A DNA stretch of 64,000 nt from Granulicella sibirica (GTDB lineage Bacteria > Acidobacteriota > Terriglobia > Terriglobales > Acidobacteriaceae), in NCBI RefSeq assembly GCF_004115155.1, contig NZ_RDSM01000001.1:310001-374000 (forward strand), read 5' to 3'. Position numbers and translations under genes: made by a program. A model generated the notes under the pieces. That model worked only from the letters and a program-made list of their open reading frames with translations, did no database searches and was not told the origin of the DNA. Shown here piece by piece: positions 54,059-62,900 of this stretch. Within the stretch, counting starts at the first letter, position 1; each line of letters begins with the position of its first letter.

Positions 54059-54847
54059 ATGTCCACAGTTGCGATAGGCTTGGAGTTGGCGAGTACCGGC
54101 ACGAACTTCAGCACGAGACCGGATCATCAACTCACGCAGGTCGAAGGTTTACCCATGACACTTGTTCCACCCGTCGATGCGCCGCCGGCGACTCCCGAGC
54201 CGGCGAAACCGAACTCTGGTTTGTTCAAACGCAATCCCCCCATTGCAGGCGAAGCGGAGGCCATCGAGGCCGCCAAGAATGGCGACGCCGAAGCCTTTTC
54301 AAAACTCTACGCACTCCATAAGCGCCGCGTCTACACTCTCTGCCTTCGCATGCTCGGCAACGTCTCCGAAGCCGAGGACATGACGCAAGAAGCGTTCCTT
54401 CATCTCTTTCGCAAGCTCGGCAGCTTCCGCGGCGAGTCCGCATTCTCGACCTGGCTCCATCGCCTCACCGTGAACCTCGTGCTCATGCATCTTCGCAAGA
54501 AGGGCTTGAACCTCGTTTCGCTCGAGGAGACCATCAACCCGTCGGAAGATGACGCACCGAAGCGCGATTTTGGCAGCCGCGATCCGATGCTTTCAGGCTC
54601 CGTCGACCGCGTGGCTTTGGAGCGCGCGGTCGCTTCGCTTCCTCCCGGCTACCGCATGGTCTTCGTTCTCCATGATGTCGAAGGCTTCGAGCACAATGAA
54701 ATCGCCACCATGCTTGCCTGCTCCACTGGAAACAGCAAGTCTCAGCTCCACAAAGCACGCCTGAAGCTGCGAGAACTTCTCCGTCAGAACGGACAGTCCA
54801 CCCAGCTCCCCAGCCCGACGCAGGGAACCAAGGAGATTGCTCTATGA
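54059..54847 (+). CDS. ECF-type RNA polymerase sigma factor
   Basis: 262 aa from ATG 54059, with GGAGG four bases before. ATG 54155 would trim 32 residues. The first about 70 residues are a Pro/Ala-rich extension. Region 2 is about 70-135 ([46 protein letters not shown], split here). Region 4 is about 185-240: [31 protein letters not shown]. It directs RNA polymerase to a small stress regulon. Its stop overlaps the ATG of the next gene, which is likely its regulator. Confidence 0.92.
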   Translation: MSTVAIGLELASTGTNFSTRPDHQLTQVEGLPMTLVPPVDAPPATPEPAKPNSGLFKRNPPIAGEAEAIEAAKNGDAEAFSKLYALHKRRVYTLCLRMLGNVSEAEDMTQEAFLHLFRKLGSFRGESAFSTWLHRLTVNLVLMHLRKKGLNLVSLEETINPSEDDAPKRDFGSRDPMLSGSVDRVALERAVASLPPGYRMVFVLHDVEGFEHNEIATMLACSTGNSKSQLHKARLKLRELLRQNGQSTQLPSPTQGTKEIAL

Positions 54848-55239
54848 CGGACCCGAACTTCGATTTCGATAACATGAGCCAGGCGGACTTCGAGGAGCAT
54901 CTCCCGGAATTCTTCGCCAACCAGACAGGAAGTTTGTTCGAGGATCCAAGGCTCAAGACGTTCCTCGCGGCCCATCCGGACTGTGCGGCTCTAGTCCGCG
55001 ATCTGGAGAGCATCGCTGACGCTGCGAAAGCGTTGATCGATGTGGAAGCGGAAGAGATCGACCCGGACGATGATCTTTGGATCAAGATCAAGAGTCGCAT
55101 GGCGGAAGATCCTTCGGATCCTGAAACAGGTGTTCCTCCGGGCGTGATCGCAGGAACCCAGACGGAGTCCGGTCCTCTCTCTTTGAAGGGTGAGCCGGAT
55201 CAACTCGTCACCGGCGGTTCTCTCCACGACCTTGAGTAA
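54844..55239 (+). CDS. Probable sigma-factor partner, unknown family
   Basis: 131 aa, acidic. ATG 54844 overlaps the sigma stop (ATGA). The segment [26 protein letters not shown] (about residues 38-65) recalls the helix of anti-sigma proteins, and [10 protein letters not shown] follows. No HxxxCxxC zinc motif and no membrane helix are visible. The coupling to the ECF sigma gene suggests a soluble anti-sigma factor, but this is inferred from position and not from a recognised domain. A short gap (about 70 bases) precedes the leader-like region. Confidence 0.6.
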   Translation: MTDPNFDFDNMSQADFEEHLPEFFANQTGSLFEDPRLKTFLAAHPDCAALVRDLESIADAAKALIDVEAEEIDPDDDLWIKIKSRMAEDPSDPETGVPPGVIAGTQTESGPLSLKGEPDQLVTGGSLHDLE

Positions 55240-55272
55240 ACCTGGAGTAACGAGCCGGCTGAGACAAATAAC

Positions 55273-55301
55273 TTGCACCGCTTCGGCACCACGTGTACTC
55301 T
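55273..55301 (+). promoter_or_regulatory. Possible promoter of the aroK leader
   Basis: TTGCAC (55273-55278), 17-base spacer, TACTCT (55296-55301). Each matches the sigma-70 consensus at three positions, so this is weak. It would start transcription about three bases before the leader ATG at 55311, giving a nearly leaderless peptide; this fits the lack of a Shine-Dalgarno sequence. Confidence 0.35.
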
Positions 55302-55310
55302 GACCTTCAG

Positions 55311-55397
55311 ATGAGTAAGCACTCCCAGATCGAGTCGTTTAGCTACTATCGGTGGCATCCTGCGGCTGGGGCGGGCTTGCATCTCTGGGTTTCCTGA
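55311..55397 (+). CDS. Putative aromatic-amino-acid leader peptide upstream of shikimate kinase
   Basis: 28 codons, ATG 55311 to TGA 55395-55397. The product has one Phe, a Tyr-Tyr pair followed by Arg-Trp (codons 12-15) and a second Trp at codon 26, plus three His. A strong intrinsic terminator begins 27 bases past the stop, and aroK starts 40 bases after that. This is the layout of a ribosome-mediated attenuator. No Shine-Dalgarno sequence is present. It could be a chance ORF, since the terminator may simply end the sigma operon, but the aromatic bias argues for a role. Confidence 0.5.
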   Translation: MSKHSQIESFSYYRWHPAAGAGLHLWVS

Positions 55398-55424
55398 TAA
55401 ACAGAGACTTCGAACCTCCTCAAG

Positions 55425-55455
55425 CCGCGACCCTCAAGGGTCGCGGTTTTGTTTT
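55425..55455 (+). terminator. Intrinsic terminator or attenuator before aroK
   Basis: CCGCGACCC (55425-55433) pairs with GGGTCGCGG (55438-55446), loop TCAA, followed by TTTTGTTTT. Two upstream segments, GCGGCT (55362-55367) and GGCTTG (55374-55379), can pair with AGCCGC (55423-55428) or CAAGCC (55421-55426) at its base. The second lies just past the Tyr-Tyr-Arg-Trp codons of the leader ORF. Confidence 0.9.
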
Positions 55456-55484
55456 GCACCGGACACTCAACTCAAGGAAGCCCC

Positions 55485-56093
55485 ATGACCGCCCAGACCG
55501 CCACCCAGACCGCCGCTCAGACCGTTCCGCAGATTGCAGCCGCGGAGGTGACCGTGCCCCCCGTTGCCCTTCCTGCAAATACTCGCCGCATCCTGCTCAC
55601 CGGCTTCATGGGAGCCGGCAAATCCACCGTCGGCCGCGCCCTTGCAACTCGTCTGGGATGGGCATTCCTCGATCTCGACCACCACATCGAACAGCGCACC
55701 CAGGCGACGATTCCAAGCCTCTTCGCCGATCTCGGCGAACCGAAGTTTCGCCGCATCGAATCGACGGCGCTCGCCTCGGCGCTCTGCATGTCGAACATCG
55801 TCATCGCTCTCGGTGGCGGTGTGCCTGAAATTCACACGAACCGCCTTCTCATTGAACAGGCTCCGGGAACCCTCACCGTCTTCCTCGACGCACCGTTCCC
55901 CGTCCTCTTCGATCGCTGCGTCCTCCAGGCTCTTGACCGTCCAGTCCTCCAGGACCCATCTGCCGCGCAGGCCCGCTTTCAATCGCGACTTCCCCACTAC
56001 AGACGCCTCGCTCGCGTTATCCAGCAGACTGAAGACCTGACTCCGCCCGAGACAGTGGATGCCGTACTGCGCACCCTCGCCACCTGCCCATAA
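55485..56093 (+). CDS. aroK: Shikimate kinase
   Basis: 202 aa from ATG 55485, with AAGGA about six bases upstream. After a Thr/Ala/Gln-rich extension of about 45 residues, the P-loop is LLTGFMGAGKST (about residues 49-60). The DLDHHIE motif (Asp for shikimate), KFRRIEST (about 103) and IALGGGVP (about 122) follow; the lid Arg is in RPVLQ (about 161). It phosphorylates shikimate in the aromatic amino acid pathway. It stands behind the leader/terminator element at 55311-55455. Confidence 0.94.
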   Translation: MTAQTATQTAAQTVPQIAAAEVTVPPVALPANTRRILLTGFMGAGKSTVGRALATRLGWAFLDLDHHIEQRTQATIPSLFADLGEPKFRRIESTALASALCMSNIVIALGGGVPEIHTNRLLIEQAPGTLTVFLDAPFPVLFDRCVLQALDRPVLQDPSAAQARFQSRLPHYRRLARVIQQTEDLTPPETVDAVLRTLATCP

Positions 56094-56219
56094 CGGTCGC
56101 CGAGAAGATAGTCGAAAAGGAAAACAAAACCACCTACAGGAACTGCAAAATCCACTCCAGCTGCATCTCACTTCAAAACTGCTCTTACTTCTCAAAGAGA
56201 TGCACGACAGGAGCACCCT

Positions 56220-57371
56220 CTGTCCCCTCAGGCCGCCAACACGATTGATCCATCCCGGTCCAAGCCGTCAACCACGACGCTAGCCGAGACCGAAGTCGAG
56301 ACGCCCGCGCAACGACGCGCAGCCGTCCGTGCCAACATCCTCTTCTTCCTCGGCGCCATCATTCTCATGGGCCTCGCGTGGATGCTGGTCAAAGAACTCC
56401 GCATCATCTACGTCGCTGCTCTCTTCGCCGTCGTACTCATGCCCGTCATCGAGAGCATCTCGAAGCTCCGCATCCGCGGCTGGCAGCCGTCCCGAGCCAT
56501 CTCGATCGTCCTGCTCATCGTCGGTATCATCGTCGCGCTGACCGTTTTCTTCATCATCGGCCTCCCGCCCGTCCTCCGCGACCTCCGAGAGTTCCTCACC
56601 GACCTCCCCGCCCGCATCCCTGAGGTCGTCGCCAAGGTCAAGCACCTCCCGATGGCTGACAAACTCGGCGTTGACGGCATTGCCGCGCGCGCTGAATCCG
56701 CCGCAACTGCTGTCGGCGGCTACATCTTCTCGTCGCTCCCTCACTGGCTTTCGCACCTCTTCGACATCCTCACCTGCGCCTTCCTCTGCATCTACTTCAT
56801 GCTTGAAGGTGAGACCGCCTACAACTTCTTCCTCTCGCTCTTCAGACCGAAATCCCGCAAGCGCCTCGACATCACTCTGAAGAAGGCCGAACTCAAGATG
56901 AGCAAGTGGCTTCTCGGCCAGGGGCTCCTGATGCTCACGCTCGGAGTCGCGAGTACCGTCACCTTTGGCTTCCTCGGCGTCCGCTACTTCTTCCTGCTTG
57001 GCGTCCTCATGGGCCTGCTTAACATCATTCCGATCGCCGGAGGCGTCGTGACGATCACCCTGGTCGCTGGTGTCGCCGCGCTCGACTCCTGGCCCAAGAT
57101 GTTCGGTGTCCTGATCTTCTACCTCATCTACGTCAACTTCGAGAATGCCTTCCTCACTCCGCGCATCATGAAGTCCAGCGTCGACCTCATGGGCCTCACC
57201 GTCCTTGTCGCCCTTCTCATCGGCACGGCTCTCGCCGGAATCGTGGGAGCACTCGTCGCCGTCCCTACCGCCGCCCTCATCACCGTTTTGCTCGACGAGT
57301 ACGCCGTCAATCGCGACTCTGATTCCACCGTGCCCGACGAGCCTTTGTTATCCTCGGATAACGTCGAGTGA
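56220..57371 (+). CDS. AI-2E family transporter with probable CTG start
   Basis: About 383 aa if translated from CTG 56220, with AGGAG (56209-56213) six bases before. In this frame there is no ATG, GTG or TTG from the stop at 56109 to ATG 56367, and that ATG lies inside the first membrane helix (ANILFFLGAIILMGLAWML). The family's UPF0118 fold has about eight helices; the C-terminal half has LGVRYFFLLGVLMGLLNIIPIAGG and FENAFLTPRIM. It exports AI-2 or other solutes; substrate unknown. A shorter start at 56367 would delete half of helix 1. Confidence 0.82.
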   Translation: MSPQAANTIDPSRSKPSTTTLAETEVETPAQRRAAVRANILFFLGAIILMGLAWMLVKELRIIYVAALFAVVLMPVIESISKLRIRGWQPSRAISIVLLIVGIIVALTVFFIIGLPPVLRDLREFLTDLPARIPEVVAKVKHLPMADKLGVDGIAARAESAATAVGGYIFSSLPHWLSHLFDILTCAFLCIYFMLEGETAYNFFLSLFRPKSRKRLDITLKKAELKMSKWLLGQGLLMLTLGVASTVTFGFLGVRYFFLLGVLMGLLNIIPIAGGVVTITLVAGVAALDSWPKMFGVLIFYLIYVNFENAFLTPRIMKSSVDLMGLTVLVALLIGTALAGIVGALVAVPTAALITVLLDEYAVNRDSDSTVPDEPLLSSDNVE

Positions 57372-57399
57372 GCAAGCGCTGCCCGGCCGTCTAACCAGC

Positions 57400-57954
57400 A
57401 TGCCCGACCCGACCTTCGCTCAGCCCGCACGCAGCCCCATCCTCCCCCTCCTGATCGCCGCAGGCGTCCTCGCCCTCATTGCCGCCGGTGTCTTCTACTT
57501 CAATCCCCACGACACCGCCTCCCTGTCCCTCTCGAACACCTCGGTCGTCCCCACCCAAACCACCTTCAAGAGCCAGTCCATCGTCGTCGGCGAAGGCGCC
57601 AGCACCCAGGACGACCTCTACGTCTTCACCACCCTCAAGGTCGACGACCACCTCCGCCTCCCCATCACCATCAACACCATCACCGCCTCCCTCATCACCG
57701 GCGACAACCAGGAATCCGCCACCAGCGCCATCTCGAAATCCGACCTGCCCGCGATCTTCATAGCCTTCCCCAAGCTGAAGCCCCTCGCCGCACCGCCGCT
57801 TCTACGTGAGACCACCATAGCCCCGGGCCAGAGCGCCGAAGGCCAGCTCGTCTTCCACTTCCCCGTCCCCAAGTCCACCTGGGACACCCGCAAATCCGCG
57901 ACGATCACCCTGGACCTCTACCACCAAACCCCACAGACAATCGTGATCCCCTGA
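57400..57954 (+). CDS. Membrane-anchored hypothetical protein
   Basis: 184 aa from ATG 57400. A short cytoplasmic N-terminus is followed by one membrane helix (SPILPLLIAAGVLALIAAGVFYF, split here around residues 12-34). The rest is a Thr/Ser-rich periplasmic domain with a VVPTQTTF segment, STQDDLYVFTTLKVDDHLRLP and the C-terminal SATITLDLYHQTPQTIVIP. The beta-rich pattern suggests an Ig-like fold, but I do not recognise a family. It lies 28 bases after the AI-2E transporter gene and may be co-transcribed. Confidence 0.72.
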   Translation: MPDPTFAQPARSPILPLLIAAGVLALIAAGVFYFNPHDTASLSLSNTSVVPTQTTFKSQSIVVGEGASTQDDLYVFTTLKVDDHLRLPITINTITASLITGDNQESATSAISKSDLPAIFIAFPKLKPLAAPPLLRETTIAPGQSAEGQLVFHFPVPKSTWDTRKSATITLDLYHQTPQTIVIP

Positions 57955-57999
57955 CATGCCCTCTACTCCCTACTCCCTCTTCCCTACTCCCTGCCCCAA

Positions 58000-58728
58000 A
58001 TGACCCGCCGCCGCTGGATCGCCGACACCTGGACGCTTCGTGAAGATCGTCCTGCCACCGCTGCCCTTACCGGCGAGCAGGCAAACCACCTCGCCCGCGT
58101 CCTCCGCGCCCAGCCTGGCCAGATCTTCGACGTCGTCGCCGGAGGTTTCCTCCACCGGGCCGAAGTCACCACCGTCTCTCCCGAGTCCGTCGAGTTCCTC
58201 ATGCATGAGGAACTCGAAGCCGACGCTGCTCTCCCCCTCCGCCTCTACCTCGCCATCTTCAAGTTCGACCACTTCGAGTGGGCCGTCGAAAAAGCCACCG
58301 AGCTCGGCATAGCGAGCATCACGCCCGTCCTGGCTCGCCGCACCGAAAAACACTTGGCTCAGGCCGCGATGAAGCGCGTCGAACGCTGGCGCCGCATCGC
58401 CCACGAGGCCTCGCAGCAGTCCCGCCGCACCGACATCCCCGAGGTCACTGACCCAATCGCGTTGAAACTGGCATTGGAGCAAGAGCAAAGCCCCACCCGC
58501 ATCCTTCTCTCCGAAACCGAACAGGCCACGACCCTATCGAGCGCTCTGGAAGCCCACCCGCGTGTGCAAACTGCCATCGCCATCGGCCCCGAAGGCGGCT
58601 GGACCCCTGAAGAGATGACCCTCTTCGCCCAGCACACCTGGCAACCGGTCACCCTCGGCCCCCGCATCCTCCGCGCCGAAACGGCTGCCATCGCGGCAAT
58701 CGCCATCGCCAGTACCCACCTCGGCTAG
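58000..58728 (+). CDS. rsmE: 16S rRNA (uracil(1498)-N(3))-methyltransferase
   Basis: 242 aa. The PUA-like N-terminal part has LTGEQANHLARVLRAQPGQIFDVVAGG. The SPOUT methyltransferase part has FDHFEWAVEKATELGIASITPVLARRTEKH (about 85-115), RWRRIAHEASQQSRRTDIPEV (about 127-147), IAIGPEGGWTPEE (about 193-205) and the LGPRILRAETA ending (about 217-227) that forms the SAM knot. It methylates U1498 of 16S rRNA. A TACTCCC triplicate (57964-57990) lies in its short leader. It runs convergently into the second VWA gene with 3 bases between stops. Confidence 0.95.
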   Translation: MTRRRWIADTWTLREDRPATAALTGEQANHLARVLRAQPGQIFDVVAGGFLHRAEVTTVSPESVEFLMHEELEADAALPLRLYLAIFKFDHFEWAVEKATELGIASITPVLARRTEKHLAQAAMKRVERWRRIAHEASQQSRRTDIPEVTDPIALKLALEQEQSPTRILLSETEQATTLSSALEAHPRVQTAIAIGPEGGWTPEEMTLFAQHTWQPVTLGPRILRAETAAIAAIAIASTHLG

Positions 58729-58731
58729 CGT

Positions 58732-59814
58732 CTACTTCTTCTCGTCTTTCTTCTCTTCCTTCACTTCTTCCTTCGTCTCCGGCACCACCGGGACATCCAA
58801 CGGTCCCGCCCAATAGCTCTCCCGTGTCCGAATCTTCGCATCCGGATAATCCGGGATCTTCACCGACAGCCGGTGCAGCCCCGTGGCAGCGTCGCTGGCC
58901 GACTGAAAACTCAGCAGGTAGTAGTTGTGAATGTGATTCGAAAGCTGGTGCAGCCCCGCGTCGAACTCCTTCTGCGACGTGAAGTTCACGTACTCACCGC
59001 CCGAAAGTCCTGCCAGCTCTTTCGAGACGTTCTTCCGTATTGCCTGCACCGCAGCCACGAGCAAGCCGATAGGACCAGGCCCCATCTGCCCATGAAATAG
59101 GCTTCCCGCCATCTCGTTCCGGGCCGGACTGAACGCCACCGAATCCACCACCGTATTCGTCCGCCCAAGCGAGGCGATCACCTTCTCCGGCCGCTCCTTG
59201 CTTCCATGGTCCCGCGTCTCCGAGATCAACAGGATCGCGTGCCGATAGTGGTTATTCCTCTTCTCCAGAAGCTTCGTGGCGTACGAGACTGCATCCATTG
59301 TCGCCGCACCGGAATCGTCATCGCACGGTTCGAGATCGTTCAGTGCCCGTTGCAGCGAATCCGGATTCCGCGAAAACTTGCCCAGCAGTTCCGGCTCAGA
59401 CCCATACGAGATCAGCGCGACCTCCCGCGGAGCCTCGCCCGTAATCTCGTCGATCATCGTTCCCAGGCCCTGCAGCTTGGCAAACTCCATCACCGCCGAA
59501 CGGCTGCATTGCACCACCACCACGAGCGATAGCCCGAGTGCATCTGTATCTTCGTCCAGGTGAATCGCCTGCTTCACCCCGCTGTCTTCGACAACGAACT
59601 GCTCCGGCTTCAACTCGTACAGCATATCGCCGTGCTTCGTTTGCACCTGCGTCGGCAGCAATACGACGTTCGATTCGGTCCGCAGCGTATACCCCGCCTG
59701 CCCTGACGTATCCGCAGTAATCGCGGCCCCAGACGGAGCAGGCGCCTGAGCCATAAGCCCAGGCGCCTCCAAAAGAACAAGACCGACTAGAGCAAAGACG
59801 AAGCGCATACCCAT
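58732..59814 (-). CDS. VWA-domain secreted protein with degenerate MIDAS
   Basis: About 360 aa from ATG 59814 (ATG 59808 is equally possible). Signal peptide (FVFALVGLVLLEAPGLMAQA). The N-terminal module has VVLLPTQVQTKHGDMLYELKPEQFVVEDSG, as in the other VWA protein. The VWA core then starts LSLVVVVQCSRSA, where the MIDAS D-x-S-x-S is Q-C-S-R-S, so metal binding by this site is doubtful. The C-terminus ends with a Lys/Glu repeat (KEEVKEEKKDEKK). Function unknown. It is downstream of dnaJ. Confidence 0.85.
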   Translation of the reverse strand: MGMRFVFALVGLVLLEAPGLMAQAPAPSGAAITADTSGQAGYTLRTESNVVLLPTQVQTKHGDMLYELKPEQFVVEDSGVKQAIHLDEDTDALGLSLVVVVQCSRSAVMEFAKLQGLGTMIDEITGEAPREVALISYGSEPELLGKFSRNPDSLQRALNDLEPCDDDSGAATMDAVSYATKLLEKRNNHYRHAILLISETRDHGSKERPEKVIASLGRTNTVVDSVAFSPARNEMAGSLFHGQMGPGPIGLLVAAVQAIRKNVSKELAGLSGGEYVNFTSQKEFDAGLHQLSNHIHNYYLLSFQSASDAATGLHRLSVKIPDYPDAKIRTRESYWAGPLDVPVVPETKEEVKEEKKDEKK

Positions 59815-59845
59815 CACTCGCAAAGCATCTCCGCCCAAGCTGCTC

Positions 59846-60985
59846 CTAGCTGAAAATATCCTTCATCTTGTTGAAGAGCCCGCGTGAATGCGGCGTATTT
59901 TCTACGCCCATCGTCTCCTCAAGCTGTTTCAGCAAGTCCTTCTGCTGTTTCGAGAGCTTGGCAGGAGTCTGCACCCGCACCTCGACGACCAAGTCTCCAC
60001 GTCCGCGTTCGTTCAGGTGCGGAACGCCCTTGTCGCGAAGCTTGAAAGCCTTCCCGCTCTGCGTACCCTCGGGAATCTTGATCGACTCGCGCCCATACAG
60101 CGTCTCGATCGCGAGCTCCGTTCCAAGCGCTGCCTGCGGGAATGAGATCGGCATCACGCAATGAAGGTCATCGCCATCGCGCTCGAAGAACTTGTGCTGC
60201 TTTACATTAAGCACCACATACAGATCGCCAGGAGGTCCGCCGAATTTGCCTGCTTCTCCCTCGCCCTGATACCGGATGCGCGTATCCTGCTCCACGCCCG
60301 CCGGAACCTTCACCGAGATCGTATGTTCGCGCTGCACGACAGTCTGTCCCGCGCACACCTTGCACGGATCCTTGACGATGGTTCCCGTTCCCTGGCACTG
60401 CGCACACGTCCGCGCCACCGAGAAGAATCCCTGTTGCGTCCTGAGCTGCCCGCGCCCACCGCACTGCGGACACGTCACCGGGGCCTTCTCCTTCGTAGCG
60501 CCGCTTCCCTTGCACTCCACGCACATCTCGGATCGGCGAATCGTGATGTCCTTTTCCTTACCGAACACCGCGTCTTCGAACTCGAGCGTCATGTCGTAGC
60601 GCAGATCGCGTCCACGCTGGACGCGAGACGCCTTCCGTTGCCCGCCCATGTTGAACATCTCGCCGAAGAGGTCGCCGAAGATATCCCCAAGATCCTGCGC
60701 ATTCCCACCGCCCGCGAACGGATTGCCGCCACCGGGGCCACCCGCCTGGAACGCAGCATGCCCGTAACGGTCATACGCCGCGCGCTTCTCGGGATCGCTC
60801 AGTACCCCGTAGGCCTCGCTACACTCCTTGAACTTGTCCTCGGCCTCCGGATTATTCGGATTCCGATCCGGGTGATATTGCATGGCAAGCTTGCGGTAGC
60901 TCGCCTTGAGCTCCTGATCACTCGCCGTCCGGGATACGCTCAATACCTCGTAGAAGTCTATCTTTGTCACGTTTGCCGTAGCCAT
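59846..60985 (-). CDS. dnaJ: Chaperone protein DnaJ
   Basis: 379 aa. J-domain (residues 10-70) with the HPD motif in YHPDRNPNN. Gly/Phe-rich segment (about 75-110). Four Zn-binding repeats: [24 protein letters not shown] and CKVCAGQT; the last departs from CxxCxGxG, with Gln for the last Gly pair. The C-terminal substrate domain follows. It stimulates DnaK ATPase. Order hrcA-grpE-dnaJ is preserved, although dnaK is absent between them. Confidence 0.96.
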   Translation of the reverse strand: MATANVTKIDFYEVLSVSRTASDQELKASYRKLAMQYHPDRNPNNPEAEDKFKECSEAYGVLSDPEKRAAYDRYGHAAFQAGGPGGGNPFAGGGNAQDLGDIFGDLFGEMFNMGGQRKASRVQRGRDLRYDMTLEFEDAVFGKEKDITIRRSEMCVECKGSGATKEKAPVTCPQCGGRGQLRTQQGFFSVARTCAQCQGTGTIVKDPCKVCAGQTVVQREHTISVKVPAGVEQDTRIRYQGEGEAGKFGGPPGDLYVVLNVKQHKFFERDGDDLHCVMPISFPQAALGTELAIETLYGRESIKIPEGTQSGKAFKLRDKGVPHLNERGRGDLVVEVRVQTPAKLSKQQKDLLKQLEETMGVENTPHSRGLFNKMKDIFS

Positions 60986-61121
60986 CTCCCAACTCTTCCT
61001 ATCCGACTCAACCGCCCCACGCCTGTTGCTGCCTAGCCTTGCTGCCGTTGCTTATCTGTAGCCGTTGCTTATCTGGTTGTCGTTCCCGCAGAGATCTGCG
61101 TTTGTACTCGTCGAAGAACTC

Positions 61122-61787
61122 TTACTCCGAAACCTGAGCCGGATTCGAAGCAATCCGGACGAGTGCCGGTCGGAGCAGCTTCTCCCGAATCTTGTACCCG
61201 CGCCGAATCTCTTCCATGACCTGGTGGTCCGGAAACTCGGCAGTTTCGATGCTTCCCAGAGCCTCGTGGACTCGCGGATCGAACATCGCTCCGACAGACT
61301 CTACTGGTTGAACGTTCAAACCCTTCAGCGCGTCTTCCATCTGCTTCAAAATCAACTCGACGCCGCCACGAAGTTGCTCCGCAGTGCCATTCGCCTTCAG
61401 AGCCAGCTGAAAGTTATCCATGACACCCAGAAACGGCTCCACCGTCGAGACGACGGTATAGTCCCGCGTATCCTGCCGCTCCTTCGCCTCACGCTTGCGG
61501 AAGTTATCGAACTCCGCCTGCAGCCGGGCCAGGCGATCCATCAGCATGTCCCGCTCGCCCTTCAACTGCGCCACTTCTGCGTAGGATCCGCCGTCCGGCT
61601 GAACATCCGAACCTTCCTGCCCGGCCTCTGTCACGCCTCGCGTACCAGCGTTGGACTCCGGATCCAGCACTTCCCCATTCAACTCTTCCACCATCTGATC
61701 GTTGCTCTCCATCTCTTGCTCCATCTCTCTATTGTTGCCGATTCCGGCCCAACGCGCGACCTTGTCCCAACCGCTCTTTTCCGCCAT
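61122..61787 (-). CDS. grpE: Nucleotide exchange factor GrpE
   Basis: 221 aa from ATG 61787, with AGGAG nine bases upstream. After an acidic N-terminus (about residues 1-75) comes the long helix LKGERDMLMDRLARLQAEFDNFRKREAKE (split here). Then DNFQLALKA, VELILKQMEDALKGLNVQPVESVGAMFDPRVHEAL and the C-terminal GYKIREKLLRPALVRIA beta-domain. It releases ADP from DnaK. Located between hrcA (19 bases upstream) and dnaJ. Confidence 0.96.
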   Translation of the reverse strand: MAEKSGWDKVARWAGIGNNREMEQEMESNDQMVEELNGEVLDPESNAGTRGVTEAGQEGSDVQPDGGSYAEVAQLKGERDMLMDRLARLQAEFDNFRKREAKERQDTRDYTVVSTVEPFLGVMDNFQLALKANGTAEQLRGGVELILKQMEDALKGLNVQPVESVGAMFDPRVHEALGSIETAEFPDHQVMEEIRRGYKIREKLLRPALVRIASNPAQVSE

Positions 61788-61805
61788 CCGCCACAACTCC
61801 TGACT

Positions 61806-62900
61806 CTACGGCGTTCCGCCCGGAGCCTGAAGCACCCGGTCGAACACCTTTGCCATGTACAACACTGCGTTCATCGTATCCTCGTACCGCATCCGCTTCG
61901 GACCAATCACACCCACGGTCCCACGGTTCTCGCCCTGCATCCGCGCAGGCGCCGCGATCAGCACAAGCCCCGCCATCTCCGGCGCCTGTTCTTCGAGGTC
62001 GAACACGACGCGCACGCTCTCCTGCCGAGCATCAATATACGCGTTCAACAATTCCACAAGACGCTGTTTTGCCTCCAGCGCTGCAAGCAATTCCCGAAGC
62101 CGGACCGCGTCCTCGCCAGCCATCTGAACGCCAATCAGGTTCGCTACGCCTTCCACGTACACGGTCTGCGGCTGCCCCATACCCTCCGGCACAGCCTTCG
62201 CCCAAAGTTGCCTAGCCTCGCGCATGTACTCGCTGCGCGAATCATCGACCATCCGGGTTAGCTCGGTCCGCACGGCCTCGAGACTCCAGCCGCGAAATTG
62301 ATCATTCAGAAACCGCGCCGCTGTCTCGAGTGTCACCGGCGTCAAATCCTTCTCCAGCCCAAGTACCCGGTCCCGCACCTGCCCGCTCTGCGTGACCACC
62401 ACAGCCAGAACGCGAGCTGCGGCAAGCCGAGAAAAATGGATGTGTTCCAGGGTATCGACACGTTCGGCTGCAGCCGTCACCGCGAGCCCGACTCCGCTTG
62501 AAAGCGTCGCCAGCACATGCGACGTCCGCTCCAGAACCTCCTGCGTTCCAGCCACCCCGGCAAACTTCCGGTCAATCTGTGTCCGCGAGCTCTTCGAAAG
62601 CCCCGTCAGTCCCCGGCCGCCACCACGCAACTGCTCCACGTACATGCGGAACGCCCTAGCCGTTGGAATCCGGCCGGCTGACGTGTGCGGTTGCTCCAGC
62701 AATCCGAGATCGGCCAGTTCCGCCATTTCGTTCCGTATCGTGGCCGCGCTGACACCCTGGCCAACAGCAGCCCCTGAACCCGCATACATCATCGCCGCGA
62801 TGGTTCCCGACCCCACCGGCTCCCCCGTCTCGATATAGTTCTCGACGATGGCCGTAAGAATCAGGCGCTGCCGCACCGTGCATCGTTCCGCGCTCGTCAT
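61806..62900 (-). CDS. hrcA: Heat-inducible transcription repressor HrcA
   Basis: 364 aa. Winged-helix N-terminus: RLILTAIVENYIETGEPVGSGTIA, then SAATIRNEMAELADLGLLEQPHTSAGRIPTARAFRMYV (split here, about residues 45-80). The GAF-like middle and C-terminal QGENRGTVGVIGPKRMRYED block are typical. GAGGAGG lies seven bases before ATG 62900. HrcA represses chaperone genes by binding CIRCE. I could not find a CIRCE element in the upstream region 62901-63154. Confidence 0.95.
   Translation of the reverse strand: MTSAERCTVRQRLILTAIVENYIETGEPVGSGTIAAMMYAGSGAAVGQGVSAATIRNEMAELADLGLLEQPHTSAGRIPTARAFRMYVEQLRGGGRGLTGLSKSSRTQIDRKFAGVAGTQEVLERTSHVLATLSSGVGLAVTAAAERVDTLEHIHFSRLAAARVLAVVVTQSGQVRDRVLGLEKDLTPVTLETAARFLNDQFRGWSLEAVRTELTRMVDDSRSEYMREARQLWAKAVPEGMGQPQTVYVEGVANLIGVQMAGEDAVRLRELLAALEAKQRLVELLNAYIDARQESVRVVFDLEEQAPEMAGLVLIAAPARMQGENRGTVGVIGPKRMRYEDTMNAVLYMAKVFDRVLQAPGGTP

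Noticed and set aside
61065..62261. 398-codon plus-strand frame across grpE and hrcA
   Set aside because: Antisense to two certain genes, no domain.
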